Source of the DNA: Synechococcus sp. Cruz-7E5
GTDB lineage: Bacteria; Cyanobacteriota; Cyanobacteriia; PCC-6307; Cyanobiaceae
Assembly: GCF_024345995.1 (NCBI RefSeq)
Contig: NZ_JAGQCE010000012.1
Coordinates: 30,845-94,844, forward strand
Direction: 5' to 3'
Length of the DNA stretch: 64,000 bases
In this document: one piece after another, positions 40,406 through 47,815 of the stretch
Layout: the number at the start of each line of letters is the position of its first letter
Position numbering within the stretch: position 1 is the stretch's first letter
The notes under the pieces: generated by a model
The model's input: only the letters and a program-made list of their open reading frames with translations
Told to the model about the DNA's origin: nothing
Database searches by the model: none
Made by a program: the position numbers and the translations under genes

Positions 40406-42607
40406 TCAGCTGAGCCATTCCGCCAGCTTGGTGTAGCGCCTACGGCCCAGGTGGTTCTTCACCGCCATCGCCAACGCCTTCTTCTGGCCCACCAGAACCA
40501 CCAGCTGCTTGCCTCTGGTGATGCCGGTATACACCAGGTTGCGCTGCAGCATCGCGTAGCGCTGGGTGAGCAAGGGGATCACCACGGCGGGATATTCGCT
40601 GCCCTGGCTCTTATGGATCGTGCAGGCATAGGCGGGTACCAGGTTGTCGAGTTCGCCCCAGCCGTAGGTCACCTCGCGGCCGTCAAATCGCACTGTCAGT
40701 TCGCTGGCATCGGCATCGATGGTTTCCACCGTGCCCACATCACCGTTGAACACCTCCTTCTCGTAGTCGTTTGCAACCTGCATCACCTTGTCGGCCGGTG
40801 CGAACCGCCAGCCGAAGCGCTCCACCTGCTCAGTGGGATCGGGGTTGAGCAGGTTCTGCAGCTCGATGTTCAGCGACCTTGAGCCGCAACCACCACGCGC
40901 CATCGGGCAGAGCACCTGCACCTGGGCGATCGGATCGAGGCCGAAGCGGGCCGGGATGCGTTCACCCACCACCTTGAGGATCAAGGCCACCGCCTGCTCG
41001 GGCGTCTCGGCGGGAAGGAAGTAGAAGTCGGTTGTTGCCTCAGCCGGCGGCGGCCGCAGATCAGGGATGGTGCCGGCGTTGATGGCATGGGCGGTGGTGA
41101 TGATCCGGCTGGAGGCCGCCTGGCGGAACACCTCCGTGAGCCGGGCCACCGGCAGGGCGCCGCTGTTGATCAGATCAGCGAGCACCTGGCCGGGTCCCAC
41201 CGAGGGCAGCTGATCGACATCGCCCACCAGCAGCAGAGCAGCCTCTGGTGGCAGGGCCTCAAGCAGGGAGGCCATCAAGGGCACATCCACCATCGAGGTT
41301 TCATCCACCACCAGCAGATCCACCTCCAGCGGCAGCTCAGCACCTCGCTTGAAGCCAAAGGCGGCCGGATCGAACTCCAGCAGCCGGTGAATCGTCTTGG
41401 CCTCAAGGCCGGTGGTTTCGCCCATCCGCTTGGCGGCCCGGCCGGTGGGGGCGCAGAGCAGGATCCGCAGCTTCTTGGCCGCCAGGATGCGCAGGATGGC
41501 GTTGATCAAGGTGGTCTTCCCCACCCCGGGCCCGCCGGTGATCACCAGCACCTTGGCCGCCAGGGCCTGCTCCACCGCCAGCTTCTGGCTGGCGGCCAGC
41601 TCCAGGCCCAGGCGTTGCTCGACCCAGGGGATGGCTTTGGCGGCCTCAATGCTTCCCCAGGGCGGGCAGCCCACCGCCAGCGCCTGGAGGGACGCCGCGA
41701 TGCGGCGCTCATCGCGGTGCAGATTTGCCAGGAAGATCGCCGGCTCACCGGCCAGGGTGTCGGCCACCACGGAGCCCTCGCTCAGCTCCAGATCCAGGGC
41801 GCTTTGGATCAGCCCCGCCTCAAGGGGTACCCGACTGGTGGCACCGCTCTCATCGAGTGCTCCGCTTGGCCGCTCCACCGCTAGCAACTCTCCGGCCAGT
41901 TTGAGCAGCTCGGCACTGGGCAGGCCGCAGTGACCATCACCGCTGGCCTCCAGCAGTGCATAGCTGATGCCGGCCCGCAGGCGGATCATGGCCTCGGGCT
42001 CGATGCCCAGCCGCGCGGCGATCGCATCAGCGGTGCGGAAGCCGATACCTCGGATATCGCGCGCCAGGCGGTACGGGTTCTCCGCCATCACCTGCACGGC
42101 GTCGTTGCCGTACGTCTTGAAGATCCGCACGGCCCGGGCGGTGCCGACGCCATGGCTGTGCAGGAAGACCATGATCTCGCGCACCACCTTCTGATCGGCC
42201 CAGGCCTGGCTGATCCGCTGGCCCCGCACCGGGCCGATTCCGGGCACCTCCCGCAGCCGCTCCGGGGCCTGCTCGATCACCTCGAACACCTGATCACCGA
42301 ACACCGCCACGAGCTTGCTGGCGTAGATCGGGCCGATGCCGCGGATCATCCCCGAGCCGAGATACTTCTCGATCCCCTCGGCGGTGGTGGGGGCGGAGGC
42401 CCTGAGGAAGGAGGCCTTGAACTGCTGGCCGTGCTCGCGGCTGTTCACCCAGGTGCCGCTCACCGTCACCCATTCGCCGGCGCTGATCTCGGCGGCATGG
42501 CCCACCACCGTCACCAGGTCACGCTGGCCGCGGGCCTTGATGCGCAGCACGCAAAAACCGTTCTCGGCGTTGTGGAAGGTGACGCGCTCGATCGATCCGG
42601 CCAGCAC
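40406..42607 (-). CDS. recD2: RecD2-type ATP-dependent helicase
   Basis: 733 residues from GTG 42607 (no ATG is available upstream in frame). N-terminal OB-like domain, tandem HhH motif (GMIRGIGPIYASKLVAVFG, REVPGIGPVRGQRISQAW), then SF1B motifs: VITGGPGVGKTTLINAILRI near 350, VDLLVVDETSMVDVPLMASL, LVGDVDQLPSVGPGQVLADL, and the C-terminal YACTIHKSQGSEYPAVVIPL. RecD2 unwinds 5'-3' and acts in repair without RecBC. Might be host or cargo. Confidence 0.93.
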   Translation of the reverse strand: MLAGSIERVTFHNAENGFCVLRIKARGQRDLVTVVGHAAEISAGEWVTVSGTWVNSREHGQQFKASFLRASAPTTAEGIEKYLGSGMIRGIGPIYASKLVAVFGDQVFEVIEQAPERLREVPGIGPVRGQRISQAWADQKVVREIMVFLHSHGVGTARAVRIFKTYGNDAVQVMAENPYRLARDIRGIGFRTADAIAARLGIEPEAMIRLRAGISYALLEASGDGHCGLPSAELLKLAGELLAVERPSGALDESGATSRVPLEAGLIQSALDLELSEGSVVADTLAGEPAIFLANLHRDERRIAASLQALAVGCPPWGSIEAAKAIPWVEQRLGLELAASQKLAVEQALAAKVLVITGGPGVGKTTLINAILRILAAKKLRILLCAPTGRAAKRMGETTGLEAKTIHRLLEFDPAAFGFKRGAELPLEVDLLVVDETSMVDVPLMASLLEALPPEAALLLVGDVDQLPSVGPGQVLADLINSGALPVARLTEVFRQAASSRIITTAHAINAGTIPDLRPPPAEATTDFYFLPAETPEQAVALILKVVGERIPARFGLDPIAQVQVLCPMARGGCGSRSLNIELQNLLNPDPTEQVERFGWRFAPADKVMQVANDYEKEVFNGDVGTVETIDADASELTVRFDGREVTYGWGELDNLVPAYACTIHKSQGSEYPAVVIPLLTQRYAMLQRNLVYTGITRGKQLVVLVGQKKALAMAVKNHLGRRRYTKLAEWLS

Positions 42608-42696
42608 CTCGGTGGGCTGCGGCGACGCCTGAGCAGGATCGGTGGAGGACGGGGGTGCCAGGGCGGGTGTGGCCTATGGGCTCACCTTTGCAGGGT

Positions 42697-42999
42697 TCAG
42701 CCTTGCGGCTGGCGCAGGGTGCGCCAGCCGCCGCTCTCGGTGCTCACCTCCAAACCAAGCCCCACCTGGGTGTCTGGTGCGCCAGCGGGTTGCTGCTGCT
42801 GCCACCAGCGGATGGCGAACGACCACGCCTCCTCGATCGAGTCGAAGTGCTCATCGAGCTCAAGGTGGGGTTGGCCGTGATGGTCCACCAAGCGATAGCG
42901 CCGGGGTTGACGGCTGCTGCTGATCGGCAAGGAGGTGGCCATCGGTTCTGAGCTCAGCTTGGTGGGGGGTAGATCGATTTGGGTGATGGTGACGATCAC
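42697..42999 (-). CDS. Small cyanobacterial hypothetical protein
   Basis: 100 residues from a GTG overlapping the DUF1651 stop (GTGA); an ATG at 42942 is an alternative. RRYRLVDHHGQPHLELDEHF then DSIEEAWSFAIRWWQQQ looks like a compact picocyanobacterial orphan. Translation-coupled to the DUF1651 gene. Confidence 0.55.
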   Translation of the reverse strand: MIVTITQIDLPPTKLSSEPMATSLPISSSRQPRRYRLVDHHGQPHLELDEHFDSIEEAWSFAIRWWQQQQPAGAPDTQVGLGLEVSTESGGWRTLRQPQG

Positions 43000-43253
43000 C
43001 ACTGAGGGCTGCAGGGCGCCCAGCCCGCCTTGCGCTTCTCAGCCCAGAGCTTGAGGGCCTCAGCCCTGCTCAGCTCCCGGCGTGACTTCAGCAGCGGGAT
43101 CTCCTGATCGGGCAGCAACTCGCCGGTGGTGATCTCCAGCCGTTGGTAGGTGCGCTCCCAGCGGGTCGGTCGAAAGCGCAGCACCTGCCGGCCATGGATC
43201 AGCCAGCCCTCTTTGGGGGTGAGCGGTGGCCGCCGGCTGGCAGCAGCTGTCAT
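42996..43253 (-). CDS. DUF1651-domain protein
   Basis: 85 residues from ATG 43253. Matches DUF1651 of Synechococcus/Prochlorococcus: EGWLIHGRQVLRFRPTRWER, TYQRLEITTGELLPDQEIPL, LKSRRELSRAEALKLWAEKR. Function unknown. ATGA overlap with the upstream gene and GTGA overlap with the downstream gene indicate one operon. Confidence 0.8.
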   Translation of the reverse strand: MTAAASRRPPLTPKEGWLIHGRQVLRFRPTRWERTYQRLEITTGELLPDQEIPLLKSRRELSRAEALKLWAEKRKAGWAPCSPQW

Positions 43254-43549
43254 GCCACTTCCGGTGCCCAGCCCCGCTGGCGCACCATGTCTTTGGTCCA
43301 GCCCTGGCAGCGACGGGTCAGGTGTTCCCCATGGGCCAGCAGACCCTGGTGCAGTTGGCAGGTGAGTGGGGGAATGCAATTCACCCCAGCGTGGTGACGG
43401 AAGAAGTGGCAGGTAAGGCAGACCTTGCTGCTGCGGCTTGCCACCAGCACCTCCTCATCGAGATAGGGCCACTCCTCGTAGCCGCCATCGTCTGACGCTG
43501 AGCTGGGCGACGGCCGGGCGCCGCGGGAGCGGGGCGGGGAAGCAGCCAC
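43250..43549 (-). CDS. Cys-rich small protein, possible zinc finger
   Basis: 99 residues from GTG 43549. Residues about 44-82 carry CLTCHFFRHHAGVNCIPPLT then CQLHQGLLAHGEHLTRRC, a Cys/His set suited to zinc or Fe-S binding. Coupled by ATGA to the DUF1651 gene. Confidence 0.55.
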   Translation of the reverse strand: MAASPPRSRGARPSPSSASDDGGYEEWPYLDEEVLVASRSSKVCLTCHFFRHHAGVNCIPPLTCQLHQGLLAHGEHLTRRCQGWTKDMVRQRGWAPEVA

Positions 43550-43834
43550 GGCGACATCAGTAAAGAGAACACCTGTACTAGCAGAAGTCGTCTGGTTCTG
43601 GCCAGCTCAGGCGCGACCTCAGGTGGAGCCCCAGGTGACAGCGACGCACTGAATGCCAGCGGATCGGCCCGCCGCAACTGGCCGAGCAAGTACCGCACCT
43701 CTGACGCCGGCCGCAGGGGACGATCACCGCCGCCCCGGATCGGCTGTAGCCGTGGACGAACGCGGCGTAGGTCAGCACCGCTGAGGGGGGTGTCACGCCA
43801 CGGCCCCGGTGAGAAGCACCCGAAGGCTGCGCTG
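43550..43834. other. Region with ambiguous small frames
   Basis: A minus-strand frame from GTG 43796 to 43578, and an overlapping one from GTG 43698 (RYLLGQLRRADPLAFSASLS), each look partly coding, but neither is convincing throughout. It may hold one decayed gene. No other feature up to leader element D. Confidence 0.35.
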
Positions 43835-43898
43835 GCCTGCTCGGTTCGGCAAGGGCTGACGCGAGGCGCTACGCGCCCCCTGCCTTCCCTGCGCGGGC
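43835..43898 (+). ncRNA. Structured leader element, copy D
   Basis: Outer stem GCCTGC / GCGGGC (one G-U), middle GGCAAGGG / CCCCTGCC (one mismatch), inner GGCGC-TAC-GCGCC, with the core GGGCTGACGCGAG. Ends 34 nt before the ATG at 43933. Confidence 0.6.
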
Positions 43899-43932
43899 CG
43901 CGCTGTCAGGTCGGGTTCCTCACCTCAAGGCC

Positions 43933-44148
43933 ATGGCCACACCCTCTGCCCCCAGCTGCGAAATCCGCCGCGTCATCGTTCACTTCTATCCCGATGGGAT
44001 CAAGGGCGGCGCCCACCCCTGTGAGCAGCGCTTCTACGGGAAGCGCGGCAAGCCGGTCAAGAAGATCCGCTTCGTGCCGGCCGAAAAGGCCTTCGCGATC
44101 GCCTGCAAGCTGCAGGGCACCCGGGGCTGCACCGTCTCGGTGATCTGA
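43933..44148 (+). CDS. Small basic protein downstream of leader element D
   Basis: 71 residues: MATPSAPSCEIRRVIVHFYP, GIKGGAHPCEQRFYGKRGKP, VKKIRFVPAEKAFAIACKLQ. Small, basic, beta-alpha type; no family known to me. Own leader element and a UUCG-capped terminator. Confidence 0.6.
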   Translation: MATPSAPSCEIRRVIVHFYPDGIKGGAHPCEQRFYGKRGKPVKKIRFVPAEKAFAIACKLQGTRGCTVSVI

Positions 44149-44153
44149 GGCCC

Positions 44154-44174
44154 GGGGGCCTTCGGGCCCCCTTT
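44154..44174 (+). terminator. UUCG-capped terminator
   Basis: GGGGGCC-TTCG-GGCCCCC followed by TTT, 5 nt after the stop of the 43933 gene. Confidence 0.7.
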
Positions 44175-44226
44175 CCACGACGGCTCTGGGCGACACCAGC
44201 GGGGGAGGCGGCGGCCCTCCTCAGCG

Positions 44227-44284
44227 TGCGCGGCGGGGCAAGGGCTGTGCAAGGCGCTGACGCGCCCCTTGCCCTCCCCGCGCA
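44227..44284 (+). ncRNA. Structured leader element, copy E
   Basis: Outer stem TGCGCGG / CCGCGCA, middle GGCAAGGG / CCCTTGCC, inner GGCGC-TGAC-GCGCC, with core GGGCTGTGCAAG. Ends 30 nt before the ATG at 44315. GGGGTCCTTC just downstream also occurs after copy A. Confidence 0.6.
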
Positions 44285-44314
44285 GGGCTGAGGGGTCCTT
44301 CGCCTGGTTCGGCC

Positions 44315-44728
44315 ATGGCACCCTTCACGATCTATGCGTCCACGATGAGCGGCATCACCTGGAAGGCCGTCACCGGCCAAGCGGTGAGCGAGCACCTGCT
44401 GATGATCGAGATCAGCAAAGCCGGCAAGCACGGGCTGCTGCTGGAAGAATCCCGGCCCTGGGATACCACCTGCAAGGTATGGCGCTGCCCTCGGCCCTCC
44501 GGCATCCCGAAATATCTCTGGGCGCTGCTCGAGCAGAAGCTGCGCCAGATCGAGCCGCTTGAAAAGCCAGGCCCAGCGGCGGTTCTGGCGGGGCGTCCCC
44601 GGCGTGGGCTGTCTTCCCAGGAGGTCACCCTCTCGGGCCTGGTCCCCTTCCCGGCCTTCCTGGCGATGGAGCTGATCGAAGCCCACCACCCTGATCTCTA
44701 TCGCCGGGAATTCGGCTTCCGGGCCTGA
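44315..44728 (+). CDS. Hypothetical protein downstream of leader element E
   Basis: 137 residues: MAPFTIYASTMSGITWKAVT, MIEISKAGKHGLLLEESRPW, SGIPKYLWALLEQKLRQIEP, LVPFPAFLAMELIEAHHPDL. Mixed alpha/beta, one globular domain; no family recognised. It has its own leader, as the other four leader-linked genes do. Confidence 0.55.
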   Translation: MAPFTIYASTMSGITWKAVTGQAVSEHLLMIEISKAGKHGLLLEESRPWDTTCKVWRCPRPSGIPKYLWALLEQKLRQIEPLEKPGPAAVLAGRPRRGLSSQEVTLSGLVPFPAFLAMELIEAHHPDLYRREFGFRA

Positions 44729-45245
44729 TCACGGCCCACCGGGGGCGGCTGGCGTCAGCTGGCTGCCCTTCCCCCCTGCTGGCCGGCGCCGGTGAATGCC
44801 AGCAAGCAGCGCAGCAGAGCAATGTCTGCGAAGCGGTCAGCAAGGCTGACGTTGTCGCTGCTCCAGCGCCTACCGCTCCACCCACTCGCGCCTGCTCGGG
44901 GTTCCCGCGTCAGCCTCGGCCCAGCACCAGACGGCGGCCAGGCGGCTCAAACCGCTCGCTCCCGCTCGGGTATTCCGCTGCACCTCGTGGCCGCCTCAGG
45001 CAGCCCAGTCACTGCAGGTGGAGATCAGCCGACGTTGAGGTGAGCGGAGAAGTGAATTTCCAGATTTTGCGACATTTCCGAGGCAGTAGGCGCGAGTTTC
45101 TCGTATTCGGGGGTATACCCCCCCCTTTTTATCTCCTTCACTTGATTTGATTGCTCATGAATTTGGGGCCCTCCCTCGCGCGTGATTGTGCGTGGATGAT
45201 TCGTTCCCTACCGTACGGTTGCGCTCGGTTGTCAATGATCAAAGT
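44729..45245. other. Long noncoding region with AT-rich part and palindromes
   Basis: About 520 bp without gene. Its right part (about 45,050-45,240) is AT-rich with two perfect palindromes, GGGGGTATACCCCC near 45,109 and ACCGTACGGT near 45,212. It may be a promoter or regulator-binding region, or a former recombination junction at the edge of the phage head genes. Confidence 0.4.
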
Positions 45246-45271
45246 GCGCTCCGCCGTGATGAACGGAGCGC
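45246..45271 (-). terminator. Terminator of the head-gene transcript
   Basis: Stem GCGCTCCG / CGGAGCGC with a 10-nt loop, 8 nt beyond the stop of the scaffold-like gene; minus-strand T-rich tail is short (CACTTTG). Confidence 0.55.
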
Positions 45272-45278
45272 GGATGGA

Positions 45279-46160
45279 TCAACGCCTGGCGCCGGCTGGC
45301 TTCTTGGCGTAGCTGGCCAGGTAGAGCTCACTGGCGCTCATGCTCTGCAGGTTGGTCGGCTGGCCGTTGCCATCGAACTCAGCGATCACCGTGGCGGGCC
45401 CGAGGCCGCCGCGCTGGTTGAACAGGAAGCTGAGCACCGGATGGGTGCGGAGCGTCTCGATGTGGTCAGCAGCGTCAAGGTTGCCGTGATCACCGAGCAG
45501 CACATTGCCCTTGGAGTCGATCGGCTCCAGCAGGTCACGACCGGCACTGTCCTTGGTGAGGCGGAATTCACCGCCCACCTGGTGCTTGAAGATCTCAAAG
45601 AAGGAGCCGCGGTTGTCACCACCGGCGCGGCCATCGGCATCGACGAACAACCGCTCCAGCAGGCGTTCCTTGCGCAGGTTCTGCACGTCCTGGAGCGCCT
45701 CGTCGCGTTCCTTGGCGGCGGCCTTCACTTTGCGGGCGGCGGCGGCCTCCAGCTGCAGTTCACGGCTGGCAATCTCGCGCTCCAGCTGCTCCTTCTGCCG
45801 CTCGGCCTCCTGGAGGCGTTCGTACTCGTCGGGGTTGATCTTGGAGAACTGGGCGAGCTGACGCTTGATCGTGCGCAGCTCCCGCTCCAGCTGGTTGGTC
45901 TTGCGCCGCTCCGCCTTGAGCGCATCGGTCGGCTCCGGGCGGGAAGCCTCGACTTCATCGCCGGGTTCATCCAGGGGCTCATCAGGATCGAGGTCTTCGT
46001 CCTCGTCGTCATCGTCTTCCGGCTCCAGCTGGGCAGGCGGTTCCTGGTTCGGCCAGTGCTGTGGCTGCGCGTAGCTGACGTGCTGCTGGTGTTCGGAGGT
46101 TGGTTGCTGCAGGACGCGGAGGTCCTGGAGAAGGCGTTTGGTCATCGGTCCACCCATCAC
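45279..46160 (-). CDS. Capsid scaffold-like coiled-coil protein
   Basis: 293 residues. Acidic N-terminus (PEDDDDEDEDLDPDEPLDEP), central coiled coil (RRKTNQLERELRTIKRQLAQ, EYERLQEAERQKEQLEREIA), basic-helix end ARKVKAAAKERDEALQDVQN, and a compact C-terminal domain. This is the standard make-up of phage scaffolding proteins, which lie between portal and capsid genes. Here the capsid gene is 30 kb away. ATG 46160, 46157 or 46145 may be the start. Confidence 0.65.
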   Translation of the reverse strand: MMGGPMTKRLLQDLRVLQQPTSEHQQHVSYAQPQHWPNQEPPAQLEPEDDDDEDEDLDPDEPLDEPGDEVEASRPEPTDALKAERRKTNQLERELRTIKRQLAQFSKINPDEYERLQEAERQKEQLEREIASRELQLEAAAARKVKAAAKERDEALQDVQNLRKERLLERLFVDADGRAGGDNRGSFFEIFKHQVGGEFRLTKDSAGRDLLEPIDSKGNVLLGDHGNLDAADHIETLRTHPVLSFLFNQRGGLGPATVIAEFDGNGQPTNLQSMSASELYLASYAKKPAGARR

Positions 46161-46206
46161 GGCTGTGGTTGAAGCGAGCGCCCCATCCGGGCTGCACTCA
46201 CCTCAG

Positions 46207-46215
46207 CTATTGCCA
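46207..46215 (-). promoter_or_regulatory. TGGCAATAG motif, putative late-promoter element (copy 4)
   Basis: Minus-strand TGGCAATAG in the gap between the LysM gene stop and the scaffold-like gene start (46-61 nt before the ATG), followed by GTGA 5 nt later. Confidence 0.5.
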
Positions 46216-46223
46216 CCAGAAAG

Positions 46224-47318
46224 TCAGGGCGTGACAGGCGATGGATCCAGCGGCAGGTCCACATCCCAGAGGTCATCAACGGTGGAGACACCCCGTAGCG
46301 GTGGCAGGTAGATCCAGCCGCCGGCATTCAGCAGCGTGGCCGGGCGGATCAGCGGCACCTGCAGCACCTGGCCCGGGTCCAGCCCATCAGAGGGCCGGAT
46401 CGCCGGCACCTCCAGCGTCACGCCAACCGGAAGCGGATCACTGCGGGGCCAGCGGTCGTAGTCGGGGTTGTAGAGCCGCAACCAGTCCACCGTCGTGTCG
46501 TAGTCGATCGCCAGTTGCTTCAGCGTGTCGCCGGCCGTGGTGGTGTGGCCATCAGCGCGGAGCAGCGAGGGGTTGAGCTTGCGCAAGAAATCCACGGTGG
46601 TGCCGTGGCGTGCGGCCAGCACGTTGAGCGTGTCGCCCACCACAGTGGTGATCGGCCCCTGCTGAGCCAGATCCGGGTTGACTGCCCGCAGCGTCTGCAC
46701 GGTGGTGCCGTAGCGCTCGGCGATCAGGTTCAAGCTGTCGCCGGTCTCGATCACCAGCACACGGTTGGGCTTGAGGGCAAAGCTGATCGCTTCCCCCAGC
46801 TCCGGCTGCACCTGCAGGCCGATGCCACCAGGTCCGTAGGCCTGGCCGATCATCAGCAGGCTGGCGGCAGCAAACACAGCACGCGGGCTGAGCGGCAGCA
46901 CCCCTGGCGTTTGCAGCAGCGACAGATCCCCCAGCCAGCACACCCCCTCGGCGGGCACCTGCACCGCGGTTGGCCGGGGCGGCTCGGTGGCTGGCGGCAC
47001 CAGTGGTGGCTGAAAGGTGGCCCGCAGGCCGGGGGTCTGCCAGGCCTGCTCGGCCGCCAGCCAATCCCATGGGTTGCCGTCAGTCGTTGCGGGCGGCAGC
47101 AGGGCGGCGCGGGTGAGGTGGCCCTCGCAGAGGATGTCGCCGGTGTCGATGCCGGGGCCGTTGTCGCGGCTGGAGATCAGCTTGCTCTGCTGAATCGCGC
47201 AGTCGATCACCTGGCGGCAGACCGTCACAGGGTTCTTGGCGCCGGGATGCTGCTGCTGCTGGAGCATCAGGCGCACATTGGCGACCTCCTGCAGCGCCGT
47301 GACCGGAGTGGCGGCCAT
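46224..47318 (-). CDS. Phage protein with three LysM repeats
   Basis: 364 residues from ATG 47318. C-terminal half has three LysM peptidoglycan-binding repeats: RVLVIETGDSLNLIAERYGT, TTVVGDTLNVLAARHGTTVD and HTTTAGDTLKQLAIDYDTTV, each ending in ...NP. N-terminal half is unassigned, with QEVANVRLMLQQQQHPG. Start overlaps the previous stop by one base. Peptidoglycan binding during entry or wall passage would fit; its location inside head genes is unusual. Confidence 0.75.
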   Translation of the reverse strand: MAATPVTALQEVANVRLMLQQQQHPGAKNPVTVCRQVIDCAIQQSKLISSRDNGPGIDTGDILCEGHLTRAALLPPATTDGNPWDWLAAEQAWQTPGLRATFQPPLVPPATEPPRPTAVQVPAEGVCWLGDLSLLQTPGVLPLSPRAVFAAASLLMIGQAYGPGGIGLQVQPELGEAISFALKPNRVLVIETGDSLNLIAERYGTTVQTLRAVNPDLAQQGPITTVVGDTLNVLAARHGTTVDFLRKLNPSLLRADGHTTTAGDTLKQLAIDYDTTVDWLRLYNPDYDRWPRSDPLPVGVTLEVPAIRPSDGLDPGQVLQVPLIRPATLLNAGGWIYLPPLRGVSTVDDLWDVDLPLDPSPVTP

Positions 47319-47815
47319 CAGGAGCGGATCAAGGTGCCGGAGAACGGCGTCGGCCCCGGCGGGCACCAGGAGACCAGACCGGGAAGGATCAGCAGCAGGT
47401 TGGCCACATGGCCGCGCCGCTGAGCGCCGGGGCTGAGGCCGTAGCTGCTGGCGGAGGGTTCGGCGTATTCCGTTGACACCTCCTCCATCAGCAGCTCAGT
47501 GGCGTACTCGATCACATCGAGCTTCTTCTTGGGCAGCTCGGCCGGGACCGGCCCAGCAGCAGCCTTGCGGGTGGTCTTGATCACGAACGGCTCGGCGGGT
47601 GTGCCGCCAGCGGCCAGGCCCGCATCAATCGCGGCGATGGCGTCGAGCGAGGCCTTGGCACCGGGGATCGCCTCGGGGTAGCTGTGCTCCAGCTGGGCCA
47701 TCGCGTCATTGATCGCGCGTAGGCCGGAGGCGGTGACGGGGATCAGCAGGGCCAGGCGGATCGCTTCCAGATCCGACGGGCGCCAGGCGTTGGGGTTGGC
47801 AGGTGGGTTGGTCAT
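47318..47815 (-). CDS. Phage head-module protein
   Basis: 165 residues. RPSDLEAIRLALLIPVTASG, LRAINDAMAQLEHSYPEAIP, and KKKLDVIEYATELLMEEVST give a helical protein; one-base overlaps with both neighbours. Its place between portal and LysM genes suggests a head-closure or neck component; no family recognised. Confidence 0.55.
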   Translation of the reverse strand: MTNPPANPNAWRPSDLEAIRLALLIPVTASGLRAINDAMAQLEHSYPEAIPGAKASLDAIAAIDAGLAAGGTPAEPFVIKTTRKAAAGPVPAELPKKKLDVIEYATELLMEEVSTEYAEPSASSYGLSPGAQRRGHVANLLLILPGLVSWCPPGPTPFSGTLIRS

